The notes: a model not told the origin generated them from the sequence alone. A stretch of DNA of 64,000 nt from Streptomyces sp. NBC_00878 (GCF_026341515.1 NZ_JAPEOK010000001.1:2914001-2978000), one strand, 5' to 3'. Shown: positions 52,397-61,292, numbered from the stretch's first letter. Made by a program: numbers and translations.

Positions 52397-53382
52397 AGGC
52401 CGCTGTCATCGAAGCCCCCGGCAAGGTCACCGTCACCACGGTGCCCGACCCCACTCCGGGGCCGCGCCAGGTCGTCGTCGAGGTGGCGGCCTGCGGACTG
52501 TGCGGGACCGATCTGCACATCCTCCAGGGCGAGTTCGCACCGACGCTGCCGGTCGTGCCGGGCCACGAGTTCGCCGGGGAGGTCGTGGGCCTCGGCCGCG
52601 AGGTGACCGAACTCGCGATCGGCGACCGGGTCGCCGTGGACCCCTCGCTGTACTGCAATGAGTGCCGCTACTGCCGGGTGGGACGCAACAACCTCTGCGA
52701 CCGGTGGCAGGCGATCGGAGTGACCGTGGCCGGTGGCGCCGCCGAGTACGCCGTGGCGCCCGTCGCCAACTGCGTACGGCTGCCGGACCACGTGAACCTC
52801 CAGGACGCGGCGTTGATCGAGCCACTGTCCTGCGCCGTGCGCGGCTATGACGTGCTCAACAGCAGGCTCGGCTCCCATGTGCTGATCTACGGCAGCGGGA
52901 CGATGGGCCTGATGATGCTGGAGCTGGCCAAGCGCACCGGAGCCGCCTCGGTCGACATCGTCGACGTCAACCCCGAGCGGCTGGCGACGGCAGAGAAGCT
53001 GGGTTGCTCCCAGTCGGCGCTCTCGGCCGACGATCTGAGGCGGCCGACCGGCTGGGACGTGGTGATCGACGCGACCGGCAACGCCGCCGCCATCCAGGAC
53101 GGCCTGGAACGGGTCGCCAAGGCCGGAACGTTCCTGCAGTTCGGGGTCTCCGACTACGCGACGACAGCGACCATCTCGCCGTACCGCATCTACAACCAGG
53201 AGATCACCATCACCGGATCCATGGCCGTCCTGCACAGCTACGAGCGCGCCGCGGAGCTGTTCGCCACCGGGGTACTCGACCCCCAGGTCTTCATCAGCCA
53301 CCGGCTGCCGCTTGCGCAGTACCCGCAGGCACTGGACCAGTTCGCCGCCGGCCAAGGACGCAAAATCGTCGTACTGCCCTGA
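52393..53382 (+). CDS. Zinc-dependent polyol dehydrogenase
   Basis: 329 residues of the medium-chain dehydrogenase family. Catalytic zinc ligands lie in CGLCGTDLH and GHEFAG; the structural zinc site has four Cys in CNECRYCRVGRNNLC; NAD binding is at YGSGTMGLMML. The substrate is likely a polyol (sorbitol, xylitol or arabitol) oxidised to a ketose, given the polyol-type transporter that precedes it and the DeoR regulator. GTG start overlapping the permease stop. Which polyol cannot be decided. Confidence 0.9.
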   Translation: MKAAVIEAPGKVTVTTVPDPTPGPRQVVVEVAACGLCGTDLHILQGEFAPTLPVVPGHEFAGEVVGLGREVTELAIGDRVAVDPSLYCNECRYCRVGRNNLCDRWQAIGVTVAGGAAEYAVAPVANCVRLPDHVNLQDAALIEPLSCAVRGYDVLNSRLGSHVLIYGSGTMGLMMLELAKRTGAASVDIVDVNPERLATAEKLGCSQSALSADDLRRPTGWDVVIDATGNAAAIQDGLERVAKAGTFLQFGVSDYATTATISPYRIYNQEITITGSMAVLHSYERAAELFATGVLDPQVFISHRLPLAQYPQALDQFAAGQGRKIVVLP

Positions 53383-53677
53383 CCCCGGCCCACGCCCGGC
53401 CATGCGGCCCGACCTGCGAAGGAGCGGCTGAACTCCTGTTCCTGCCCGGACGCTGCCACACCGCGCACGCTCGTACCGGTTGGGCACCTGTGCCACCCCT
53501 TGCCCGTGGAGGCACTGGACATACCCTCCGGCCCTGCGGCGAGCTGCGCCACCAGAACCTGGTGCGCGACCGGAACACACCCCTGGGGCGAGCGGGGGTG
53601 GCCGTCGGCGACCCGGAATTCGCCCACTACTCTTCCTGTGCCAACCAAAATCCTCGTCATTCTGATCGCGCGTCCGT
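53383..53677. other. Convergent intergenic region
   Basis: 295 bases between the dehydrogenase stop and the stop of the orphan PotD gene. I see no gene and no strong hairpin; it presumably holds the end of both transcripts. Confidence 0.4.
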
Positions 53678-54841
53678 CTACAGCCCCGCGATCGCGTTCC
53701 ACCGCTTCGCGAACTCCGTGCGTTCGTTCGCCGTGACGTCCCGTGCGATCGTGAGGCGCTCGCGCATGGCGGTGTCGGGGAAGATGAGCGGGTCCTCGGC
53801 GAGGGCGGCGGTGTCCTTGTCCTTGGCGGAGGCGAGGATGTCCTGGGCCGCCGGGACGGGACAGACGTAGTTGACCCAGGCCGCGAGCTCGGCGGCCACG
53901 GTCGGCTCGTAGTAGTAGTCGACGAGGGTCTCCGCGTTCGCCTTGTGGCGGGCGAGGTTCGGGATCATCAGGGACTCGGACCAGAGCTCGGCGCCCTCCT
54001 CCGGGACGACGAACTCGATGTCGGGGTCGTCGGCCTGGAGCTGGATCACGTCACCGCTGTACGCCTGGCAGGCCAGTACGTCGCCGCTCGACAGATCCTT
54101 GATGTAGTCGTTGCCGGTGAAGCGGCGGATGTGGTCCGTACGGACGAGCTTCTCGACCTGCTCGCACATGGTGTGGAAGTCGTCCGCGGTCCACTTGGTG
54201 ATGTCGACGCCGTTGCCCTGCATGAGCAGCGCGAATGCCTCGTCGAGACCGGAGAGGAGCGTGACGCGCCCCTTGAGGTCGCCCGCCCACAGGTCGGAGA
54301 CGTGCCGGATCTCGCGACCGACCGTGCGTCGGTTGTACGCGATGCCGGTGATCCCCGACTGCCACGGCACGGTGTGCCCCCGGCCCGGGTCGAAGGCCGG
54401 TGAACGCAGTTGCGGGTCAAGGTACTTGGTGACGTTCGGCTGCCGGGAACGGTCCATCTCCTGTACCCAGCCCAGGCGTACGAACCGGGCGCACATCCAG
54501 TCGCTGATCACCATCAGGTCCCGGCCGGTCTCCTGATGGTTCATCAGGGAGGGGCTGATCTTCCCGAAGAACTCGTCGTTGTCGTTGATCTCCTCGGTGT
54601 ACGTGACCGCGATCCCGGTGCGCTTCCCGAAGGCGTCCAGCGTGGGGCGCCTCGACTCGTCCTCGTCGTCCGTGTCGATGTAGAGGGGCCAGTTGGCCCA
54701 GGTCAGGCGCTTGTCGGTGGCCGACAGGTCACTTCTCGACCGGTCGCCCGGGGCGACGTACGCCGCCGGTACTCCGCATCCCGCGGCCAGGGCGGCGACC
54801 GCGCCCGTGCCGAGGGTGCGCAGCAGGGAGCGGCGGGACAT
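53678..54841 (-). CDS. Orphan PotD-like polyamine-binding lipoprotein
   Basis: 387 residues from the ATG before SRRSLLRTLG, preceded by GAGAAG; the frame is open to a TTG at 54901 but that start lacks a ribosome-binding site. Tat motif (SRRSLL) and lipobox ALAAGC. Conserved blocks (LTWANWPLYIDTD, EINDNDEFFGKISP, RRFTGNDYIKDLSSGD, VDYYYEP, WVNYVCPV) align with the PotD at 33003. There is no permease or ATPase beside it, so it may feed the PotABC complex from a distance or act as a sensor. A divergent origin rather than a recent copy is likely, as the two differ widely outside the blocks. Confidence 0.88.
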   Translation of the reverse strand: MSRRSLLRTLGTGAVAALAAGCGVPAAYVAPGDRSRSDLSATDKRLTWANWPLYIDTDDEDESRRPTLDAFGKRTGIAVTYTEEINDNDEFFGKISPSLMNHQETGRDLMVISDWMCARFVRLGWVQEMDRSRQPNVTKYLDPQLRSPAFDPGRGHTVPWQSGITGIAYNRRTVGREIRHVSDLWAGDLKGRVTLLSGLDEAFALLMQGNGVDITKWTADDFHTMCEQVEKLVRTDHIRRFTGNDYIKDLSSGDVLACQAYSGDVIQLQADDPDIEFVVPEEGAELWSESLMIPNLARHKANAETLVDYYYEPTVAAELAAWVNYVCPVPAAQDILASAKDKDTAALAEDPLIFPDTAMRERLTIARDVTANERTEFAKRWNAIAGL

Positions 54842-54944
54842 TCGGCTTCTCGGGTTCGCTGGCACCTCCGCAGCATGCCGTTTGCCCTGCCGGGCGGGCA
54901 ATGGACGGTGCGTCGAACCGTCCGGCCAGGGGGCGACACCTTGT

Positions 54945-54999
54945 CGCTCCTCAAACGCCGGACAGGCTAAGGATCAGCCCCTGAGGCGTTTGAGGAGCG
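54945..54999. terminator. Streptomyces-type palindromic terminator
   Basis: Perfect 15-bp arms CGCTCCTCAAACGCC and the complement, with an inner CAGGCT/AGCCCCTG pairing. It is the widespread Streptomyces CTCCTCAAACGCC palindrome, here placed after the histidine-kinase gene (minus) and before the orphan PotD start. Confidence 0.82.
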
Positions 55000-55030
55000 G
55001 GGGTTCGGGGGCGGGGCCCCGAGGAAGTGA

Positions 55031-55110
55031 CGATGGGGGTCCCCCCGCTCATGGGGGTCCCCCCGCTCGAGCGAAGCCGAGAGTGGGGGAGAAGCCGAGA
55101 GTGGGGGAGG
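55031..55110. repeat. Dispersed intergenic repeat, copy B, duplicated and overlapping a gene end
   Basis: Contains GGGGGTCCCCCCGCTC twice and GAAGCCGAGAGTGGGGGAG-like blocks twice, matching 36636-36683. The stretch from 55049 on lies inside the reading frame of the histidine kinase and supplies its last residues. Confidence 0.85.
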
Positions 55111-56269
55111 GCAGGGGCGGCGGGGGCGGAAACCCCACCTCCACCCACAACCCGCCCTCCCCCCGAGCCCGCGCCTCCACCACACCCCCGTGCGCCTCCG
55201 CGATCGCCGCCACGATCGACAACCCCAGCCCCGCCCCCTCCCGAGCCCGCACCCGCTCGACGCCCAACCTCCGGAACGGCTCGAAAAGAACACCCACCTG
55301 ATCCCCCGGCACCACCGGCCCGCTGTTCACGACCCGCAAGCAGGCCCGCCCACCGACGACCCCGGTCCAGACCGTGACCCAACCGTCCTCCCCCGACGGC
55401 ACGTTGTGCCGCACGGCGTTCCCGACGAGGTTGCCCACCAGCCGCCCGATCAACTGCGGATCCCCGAGCAAGGGCGCGGGCGCGAGCTCCACGGACACCC
55501 GAACCGGCCCACCGTCGAGCACCCGCATCTGCTCGGCCGCCACCACCGCGAGGTCAATGAACTCCCGCTCCGGCACCCCCCGTTGGCTGCACGCCAACGT
55601 CAACAACGCCTCGATCAACCGCTCCTGCTCCTGCCCGGCGGCCCGCACCCGAAGACAGGCCGACCGCAGAGCGGCGACATCGGCCCCGGGATCGGCGAGC
55701 GCGACATCGATGACGGCCTGCTGAAGGGTGAGCGGCGTACGCAACTCGTGCGACGCGTTGGCGACGAACCGGCGCTGCGCCTCGAAGGCACCTTCGAGCC
55801 GGGCGAGCAGATCGTCGAACGTGTCGGCGAGGTCCTTGAGTTCGTCGGCCGGTCCGGCCACCGCGAGCCGCCGGTGCAGGGCGTCCGCGGAGATCCGCCG
55901 CACCGCCCCGGTCATGGTCCTGAGCGGCGCGAGCACCCGCCCGGCCACCAGCCACCCCAGTACGAGCGAGGCCACCGCCATGACGCCGAGCGCGATCCCC
56001 GACTCGACGAGGAGCTGGTGGAGCTGGTCGCTGCGCTGGGCGACCAGCTGCTCGCGTACGTATCCCTGGACGGCGGGCGCCCCCGGTTCCCACTCCCCCA
56101 CAGGAACATCGGGCCTGCTCACCGACACCTTCTCGTTCTCACCGCGCTCGGCCACGAGGGCGTACGTGAGAGCCAGCAGCACCGCTCCCGCCACCACGAA
56201 CAGCCCGCTGTAGAGCACGGTCAGCCGCCACCGAATGCTCTGCGCCGGCCGCGTGAGACGCGCCCTCAC
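55049..56269 (-). CDS. Two-component sensor histidine kinase
   Basis: 406 residues. Two helices (LTVLYSGLFVVAGAVLLALT and GIALGVMAVASLVLGWLVAG) flank an extracellular loop of about 55 residues; then HAMP, the H-box FVANASHELRTPLT with the phosphorylated His, N-box (LVGNLVGNAVRHN) and G-box (REGAGLGLSIV). GTG start overlapping the regulator stop (GTGA). The last 20 or so residues (LPSPTLGFSPTLGFARAGGP) come from a dispersed repeat that has moved into the 3' end. It pairs with the regulator upstream. Confidence 0.93.
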   Translation of the reverse strand: MRARLTRPAQSIRWRLTVLYSGLFVVAGAVLLALTYALVAERGENEKVSVSRPDVPVGEWEPGAPAVQGYVREQLVAQRSDQLHQLLVESGIALGVMAVASLVLGWLVAGRVLAPLRTMTGAVRRISADALHRRLAVAGPADELKDLADTFDDLLARLEGAFEAQRRFVANASHELRTPLTLQQAVIDVALADPGADVAALRSACLRVRAAGQEQERLIEALLTLACSQRGVPEREFIDLAVVAAEQMRVLDGGPVRVSVELAPAPLLGDPQLIGRLVGNLVGNAVRHNVPSGEDGWVTVWTGVVGGRACLRVVNSGPVVPGDQVGVLFEPFRRLGVERVRAREGAGLGLSIVAAIAEAHGGVVEARARGEGGLWVEVGFPPPPPLPSPTLGFSPTLGFARAGGPP

Positions 56270-56925
56270 ACCCGGTACCCGGCCTGCGCCACCGTCTCGA
56301 TCAACGGCGGATCCCCGAGCTTGCGCCGCAGCCGGCTGACCGTCACCTTCACGGTCTGCGTGAACGGATCCGCGGCCTCGTCCCAGGCCCTCTCCAACAG
56401 CTCCTCGGCGGACACCACCGCCCCGCCCGCGCCCATCAGCAGCTCCAGGACCGCGAACTCCTTCGGACTGAGCGGGAGTTGACGCCCCTCGCGCGACACC
56501 ACCCGCCGCGCGGGGTCGAGCCGCAGATCGCCGTGGACCAGCACCGGAGGCAGCGCGGGCTGCGCGCGTCGCCCCAACGCCCGTATCCGCGCGACGAGTT
56601 CGGTGAAGGCGAACGGCTTCGGCAGATAGTCGTCGGCACCCATCCCGAGACCCGCGACCCGGTCGGCGACCGTGCCGGACGCGGTCAGCATCAGTACCCG
56701 CGCCCGGCTGCCCCCCTCGGCCAGGGCCCGGCAGACCCGGTCTCCGTGCAGTCCGGGCAGATCACGGTCGAGTACGACGACGTCGTAGCCGTTGACCATG
56801 GCCCGCTCCAGCGCCGCATGGCCGTCCAGCGCGATGTCGACGGCCATCCCCTCTCTGCGCAGTCCCGCCGCGACGGTCTCGGCGAGCTCCTCGTGGTCCT
56901 CGACCACCAATACGCGCATCGGCAT
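56266..56925 (-). CDS. OmpR-family response regulator
   Basis: 219 residues. Receiver domain with acidic pocket (VVEDHEELAE), phospho-Asp in VVVLDRDLPG, Lys in LPKPFAF; C-terminal winged helix (LSPKEFAVLELLMG, DPFTQTVKVTVSRLRRKLG). Translationally coupled to the histidine kinase gene. The divergent small secreted-protein gene is a likely target. Confidence 0.94.
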   Translation of the reverse strand: MPMRVLVVEDHEELAETVAAGLRREGMAVDIALDGHAALERAMVNGYDVVVLDRDLPGLHGDRVCRALAEGGSRARVLMLTASGTVADRVAGLGMGADDYLPKPFAFTELVARIRALGRRAQPALPPVLVHGDLRLDPARRVVSREGRQLPLSPKEFAVLELLMGAGGAVVSAEELLERAWDEAADPFTQTVKVTVSRLRRKLGDPPLIETVAQAGYRV

Positions 56926-57108
56926 CTCCGGCTGCGTCTCCGGTTGCTGCGAACCCTGCGGCCAGCGTGCCCGCCGGCCGGTAACAGGGCGGTAAGAGCA
57001 CCCGTTCCCGTGTCGTAACCGCCCGCGCGCTGAGGTGACTTCGAGAACACGAAGTCACAGAACACCGAGTCACCGAGCACCGAGTCACAGAGCACCAGGA
57101 GGAACCTC

Positions 57109-57669
57109 ATGCGAAGTACGACCAAGCGGCACCGCCGACTGACCGTGGGCTGCGCCCTGATCACCGCCGTCGCGCTGGGCGGGGTGTACGCCGGGCAGTC
57201 CACGGCGGCCGGCTCGCCCTCACCCCTGAAGGACGACGACTCGACCTCGACCTCGGCCTCGACCACCTGGGAGCGTCAGGACGAGGCATCCCGCGAGTTC
57301 ACCGAGTGCGTGCGCGACAACGGCCTGAAGGACTTCCCCGACATCGTCATCCACACGGCGGACGACGGCCGCGGCGTACGCGTACGGATCGACGCGGGCG
57401 AGCGGGCGAAGCGCCCGGATCCGGTCTCGAAGGAGTTCCGGAAGGCCGTGAAGGCCTGCCGCCACATCCTGAAGGACATCGGCGTCGACCTCCCGGTCCC
57501 GCCCGACGGCCCGCCCGGCAAGGGCGACCGGCCCTCGCCCCCGGACTGCGGCGGCCGTGAGGAGCACAAGAACGAGCAGGGCAACAAGAACGAGAAGAGC
57601 GACGAGAGCGAGCTGGGGTCCGACGCAGGGCAGAGTGCCGCCGGACTCGTCCTCACCGGGACCGCCTGA
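57109..57669 (+). CDS. Small secreted protein, likely two-component target
   Basis: 186 residues. An N-terminal signal or anchor (LTVGCALITAVALGGVYAG) precedes an acidic Ser/Thr stretch, a compact core with two Cys (TECVRDNGLKDFPDIVIHTA, VKACRHILKDIGVDLP) and a charged low-complexity tail (KNEQGNKNEKSDESELG). No known family beyond similar Streptomyces proteins encoded next to OmpR-type systems. GAGGAACCT precedes the ATG. The leader (57045-57100) has short repeats of CACCGAGTCAC. Divergent from the response regulator gene, so control by it is plausible. Confidence 0.8.
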   Translation: MRSTTKRHRRLTVGCALITAVALGGVYAGQSTAAGSPSPLKDDDSTSTSASTTWERQDEASREFTECVRDNGLKDFPDIVIHTADDGRGVRVRIDAGERAKRPDPVSKEFRKAVKACRHILKDIGVDLPVPPDGPPGKGDRPSPPDCGGREEHKNEQGNKNEKSDESELGSDAGQSAAGLVLTGTA

Positions 57670-57788
57670 CACGTACGCGCCAGAGCCATCTGACGCCTGC
57701 TCACCTGGCCCATCTGGCGCACACCACGGCCCCGGGCGGATCAACTCCCGCCCGGGGCCTCGTCATTCACACCATCAGCGACGAACCG

Positions 57789-59228
57789 TCATCCCTCGAT
57801 GGACGTCATCACGTGCTTGATCCGCGTGTAGTCGTCGAACCCGTACGCTGACAGGTCCTTGCCGTAGCCGGACTTCTTGAAGCCGCCGTGCGGCATCTCC
57901 GCGACCAGCGCGATGTGCGTGTTGATCCAGACGCACCCGAAGTCGAGGACCTTGGCCATGCGCATCGCGCGCGCGTGGTCCTTGGTCCAGACGGAGGAGG
58001 CGAGGGCGTACTCGACGCCGTTCGCGTACGTCACGGCCTGGGCCTCGGCCGAGAAGGTCTGGACGGTGATGACCGGGCCGAAGACCTCGTTCTGGATGAT
58101 CTCGTCGTCCTGCTTGACGCCGGAGACGACGGTCGGGGCGTAGAAGAAGCCCTTCTCGCCGACCCGGTGGCCGCCCGCCTCGACCTTGGCGTGGGCGGGC
58201 AGGCGCTCGATGAATCCGGAGACCTGCTTGAGCTGGTTGGGGTTGTTGAGCGGGCCGTACAGCACGTCCTCGTCGTCCGGCTGGCCGGTCTTCGTGTCGG
58301 CGGCGGCCTTGGCGAGCGCGGCCACGAACTCGTCGTGGATGGACTCCTGGACGAGGACGCGGGTGGCGGCCGTACAGTCCTGCCCGGCGTTGAAGAAGCC
58401 CGCGACCGAAATGTCCTCGACGGCCTTGGCGATGTCGGCGTCCTCGAAGACGACGACCGGCGCCTTGCCGCCCAGCTCCAGGTGGACGCGCTTGACGTCC
58501 TTGGCGGCGGACTCGGCGACGGAGATGCCCGCGCGTACGGAACCGGTGATCGACGCCATGGCGGGCACGGGGTGCTCGACCATCGCGCGGCCGGTGTCGC
58601 GGTCGCCGCAGATGACGTTGAAGACGCCCTTGGGGACGATCGAGCCGATGATCTCGGCGATCAGGACCGTGGAGGCGGGAGTGGTGTCCGAGGGCTTGAG
58701 CACGACCGTGTTGCCGGCCGCGAGCGCCGGGGCGAACTTCCACACGGCCATCATCATCGGGTAGTTCCACGGCGCGACCTGTGCGCAGACGCCGACCGGC
58801 TCGCGCCGGATGATCGAGGTCATGCCCTCCATGTACTCACCGGCCGCGCGGCCCTCCAGCATGCGCGCCGCACCCGCGAAGAAGCGGATCTGGTCGACCA
58901 TGGGCGGGATTTCCTCGGACCGGGTGAGACCGATGGGCTTGCCCGTGTTCTCGACCTCGGCCGCGATCAGCTCCTCGGCCCGCTCCTCGAAGGCGTCCGC
59001 GATCTTGAGGAGGGCCTTCTGGCGCTCGGCCGGGGTCTGGTCGCGCCAGCCCGGGAAAGCCGCGGCAGCGGCGGCCATCGCGGCGTCGACGTCGGCCTGG
59101 CCGGACAGCGGCGCGGTGGCGTAGGCCTCGCCCGTCGCGGGGTTGACCACGTCCGTGGTCCGTCCATCGGCGGCATCGCGGAACTCTCCGTCGATGTAAT
59201 TGCGCAGACGACGCAGCTCGGTGCTCAC
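57789..59228 (-). CDS. Gamma-aminobutyraldehyde dehydrogenase (PatD-like)
   Basis: 479 residues from the GTG before STELRRLRNYIDG. LELGGKAPVVVFEDAD carries the general-base Glu and FNAGQDCTAATRVLV the nucleophile Cys; EIPPMVDQIRFFAGAARMLEG and the ending match PatD. It oxidises 4-aminobutanal from putrescine to GABA with NAD. It is divergent from the AsnC-type regulator, which is followed by an omega-aminotransferase that could form that aldehyde from putrescine. A related enzyme heads the polyamine operon at 34298, so the window encodes two. Confidence 0.92.
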   Translation of the reverse strand: MSTELRRLRNYIDGEFRDAADGRTTDVVNPATGEAYATAPLSGQADVDAAMAAAAAAFPGWRDQTPAERQKALLKIADAFEERAEELIAAEVENTGKPIGLTRSEEIPPMVDQIRFFAGAARMLEGRAAGEYMEGMTSIIRREPVGVCAQVAPWNYPMMMAVWKFAPALAAGNTVVLKPSDTTPASTVLIAEIIGSIVPKGVFNVICGDRDTGRAMVEHPVPAMASITGSVRAGISVAESAAKDVKRVHLELGGKAPVVVFEDADIAKAVEDISVAGFFNAGQDCTAATRVLVQESIHDEFVAALAKAAADTKTGQPDDEDVLYGPLNNPNQLKQVSGFIERLPAHAKVEAGGHRVGEKGFFYAPTVVSGVKQDDEIIQNEVFGPVITVQTFSAEAQAVTYANGVEYALASSVWTKDHARAMRMAKVLDFGCVWINTHIALVAEMPHGGFKKSGYGKDLSAYGFDDYTRIKHVMTSIEG

Positions 59229-59314
59229 TGCCGGCCCTCCTGTCAGGTGTCCAATCGCTGAGACTCCCACCCTAGTCCGACCCGCCACGTTTTCAACACC
59301 CCCGATCGGCCCAG

Positions 59315-59363
59315 AACTACGAAATCCGCACATGCCAGCCGCGTAAACAACGAATTTCATCAA
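59315..59363. promoter_or_regulatory. Candidate Lrp/AsnC sites between aldehyde dehydrogenase and regulator genes
   Basis: AACTACGAAATCCGC (59315-59329) and AAACAACGAATTTCATCAA (59345-59363) share ACGAAAT/ACGAATT cores and lie in the AT-richer middle of the divergent promoter region. The second also resembles the inverted repeat at 35928-35948. Autoregulation and control of the divergent gene by the AsnC protein are typical of the family. Confidence 0.5.
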
Positions 59364-59391
59364 TCCACTCTTGCGGAACTGCTGAGGCCTC

Positions 59392-59913
59392 ATGCACAGT
59401 GAGCACGTGGCCAGTCGCAGCGCAGAGCCAAAGGGCTCACGAGAGACCCGGGCGGGGAACGGCACTCCTCCGCTGGACGCCGTCTCCCTCGGCATCATCG
59501 AGCAGCTCCAGGAGGACGGCCGAAGGCCGTACGCCGCGATCGGCAAGGCCGTCGGCCTCTCCGAGGCGGCCGTGCGCCAGCGCGTCCAGAAGCTGCTCGA
59601 CCAGGGTGTGATGCAGATCGTCGCCGTCACGGACCCCCTCACGGTGGGTTTCCGCAGACAGGCGATGGTGGGCGTGAACGTCGACGGCGACCTCGAACCC
59701 GTGGCGGACGCGCTGACCGCCATGGGAGAAGTCGAGTACGTGGTGATGACCGCGGGTTCGTTCGACATCCTCGCCGAGATCGTCTGCGAGGACGACGACC
59801 ACCTGCTGGACGTCATCAACAAACGCATACGGGCCCTGCCCGGTGTGCGCTCCACCGAGAGCTTCGTCTACCTCAAGCTAAAGAAGCAGACCTACATGTG
59901 GGGAACCCGATAG
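59392..59913 (+). CDS. Lrp/AsnC family transcriptional regulator
   Basis: 173 residues. An N-terminal tail of about 25 residues precedes the Lrp-type helix-turn-helix (VSLGIIEQLQEDGRRPYAAI, then GLSEAAVRQRVQKLLDQGVM) and the RAM ligand domain (VGVNVDGDLEPVADAL to GSFDILAEIVCEDDDH). It reads small-molecule effectors such as amino acids or amines. Overlaps the aminotransferase frame by 16 bases. Probably controls the divergent aldehyde dehydrogenase and its own operon (inference). The ATG at 59392 or GTG at 59407 may be the start. Confidence 0.92.
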   Translation: MHSEHVASRSAEPKGSRETRAGNGTPPLDAVSLGIIEQLQEDGRRPYAAIGKAVGLSEAAVRQRVQKLLDQGVMQIVAVTDPLTVGFRRQAMVGVNVDGDLEPVADALTAMGEVEYVVMTAGSFDILAEIVCEDDDHLLDVINKRIRALPGVRSTESFVYLKLKKQTYMWGTR

Positions 59914-61292
59914 CCGTGACCAAGGACCTCAGCCGAACCGCGTACGACCACCTGTGGATGCACTTCACCCGCATGTCCTCGTACGAGAACGCTCCCGTCC
60001 CCACGATCGTCCGTGGCGAGGGCACCTACATCTACGACGACCAGGGCAAGCGCTACCTTGACGGCCTCGCGGGGCTGTTCGTGGTCCAGGCGGGCCACGG
60101 CCGCCGGGAGCTGGCCGAGACGGCGTTCAAGCAGGCGCAGGAGCTGGCCTTCTTCCCGATCTGGTCCTACGCCCACCCCAAGGCGATCGAGCTCGCGGAG
60201 CGCCTCGCGAACTACGCGCCGGGCGACCTCAACAAGGTCTTCTTCACCACGGGTGGCGGCGAGGCCGTCGAGACCGCGTGGAAGCTCGCCAAGCAGTACT
60301 TCAAGCTCCAGGGCAAGCCGACGAAGTACAAGGTCATCTCGCGCGCGGTCGCCTACCACGGCACCCCGCAGGGCGCCCTGTCCATCACGGGCCTGCCCGC
60401 CCTGAAGGCCCCCTTCGAGCCGCTGGTCCCGGGCGCCCACAAGGTCCCGAACACCAACATCTACCGTGCCCCCTCCTTCCTCGACCAGGGGTCCGGCGTC
60501 TCCCCCGAGGCCTTCGGCCGCTGGGCCGCCGACCAGATCGAGGAGCAGATCCTCTTCGAGGGCCCGGAGACGGTCGCCGCGGTCTTCCTGGAGCCCGTGC
60601 AGAACGCCGGCGGCTGCTTCCCGCCGCCGCCCGGCTACTTCCAGCGGGTGCGCGAGATCTGCGACCAGTACGACGTGCTGCTCGTCTCGGACGAGGTCAT
60701 CTGCGCCTTCGGCCGCCTCGGCACGATGTTCGCCTGCGACAAGTTCGACTACGTACCGGACATGATCACCTGCGCCAAGGGCATGACCTCGGGCTACTCC
60801 CCGATCGGCGCCTGCATCGTCTCCGACCGCCTGGCCGAGCCGTTCTACCAGGGCGACAACACCTTCCTGCACGGCTACACCTTCGGCGGTCACCCGGTGT
60901 CGGCGGCCGTGGGCCTCGCGAACCTCGACCTGTTCGAGCGCGAGAACCTCAACCAGCACGTGCTGGACAACGAGGGGGCGTTCCTCTCCACCCTCCAGAA
61001 GCTGCACGACCTGCCGATCGTCGGCGACGTCCGCGGCAACGGCTTCTTCTACGGCATCGAGCTGGTGAAGGACAAGGCCACCAAGGAGACCTTCACGGAC
61101 GAGGAGTCGGAGCGCGTGCTCTACGGCTTCGTCTCCAAGAAGCTCTTCGAGTACGGCCTCTACTGCCGCGCCGACGACCGCGGTGACCCGGTCATCCAGC
61201 TGTCGCCGCCGCTCATCTCCGACCAGTCGACCTTCGACGAGATCGAGGGGATCGTCCGCCAGGTACTGACGGAGGCGTGGGCGAAGCTCTGA
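59898..61292 (+). CDS. Class III omega-aminotransferase (putrescine/diamine type)
   Basis: 464 residues. PLP lysine Lys294 in CAKGMTSG; SDEVICAFGRLG and FFTTGGGEAVETAWKLAKQY are typical of class III transaminases of the omega-amino acid:pyruvate or putrescine:pyruvate (SpuC-like) branch. With the neighbouring aldehyde dehydrogenase it would turn putrescine into 4-aminobutanal and then GABA. Start GTG at 59898 overlapping the AsnC gene; the GTG at 59916 is the alternative, with GGGGAA upstream. The aldehyde dehydrogenase, regulator and aminotransferase together look like a compact polyamine-degradation module. Confidence 0.9.
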   Translation: MGNPIAVTKDLSRTAYDHLWMHFTRMSSYENAPVPTIVRGEGTYIYDDQGKRYLDGLAGLFVVQAGHGRRELAETAFKQAQELAFFPIWSYAHPKAIELAERLANYAPGDLNKVFFTTGGGEAVETAWKLAKQYFKLQGKPTKYKVISRAVAYHGTPQGALSITGLPALKAPFEPLVPGAHKVPNTNIYRAPSFLDQGSGVSPEAFGRWAADQIEEQILFEGPETVAAVFLEPVQNAGGCFPPPPGYFQRVREICDQYDVLLVSDEVICAFGRLGTMFACDKFDYVPDMITCAKGMTSGYSPIGACIVSDRLAEPFYQGDNTFLHGYTFGGHPVSAAVGLANLDLFERENLNQHVLDNEGAFLSTLQKLHDLPIVGDVRGNGFFYGIELVKDKATKETFTDEESERVLYGFVSKKLFEYGLYCRADDRGDPVIQLSPPLISDQSTFDEIEGIVRQVLTEAWAKL

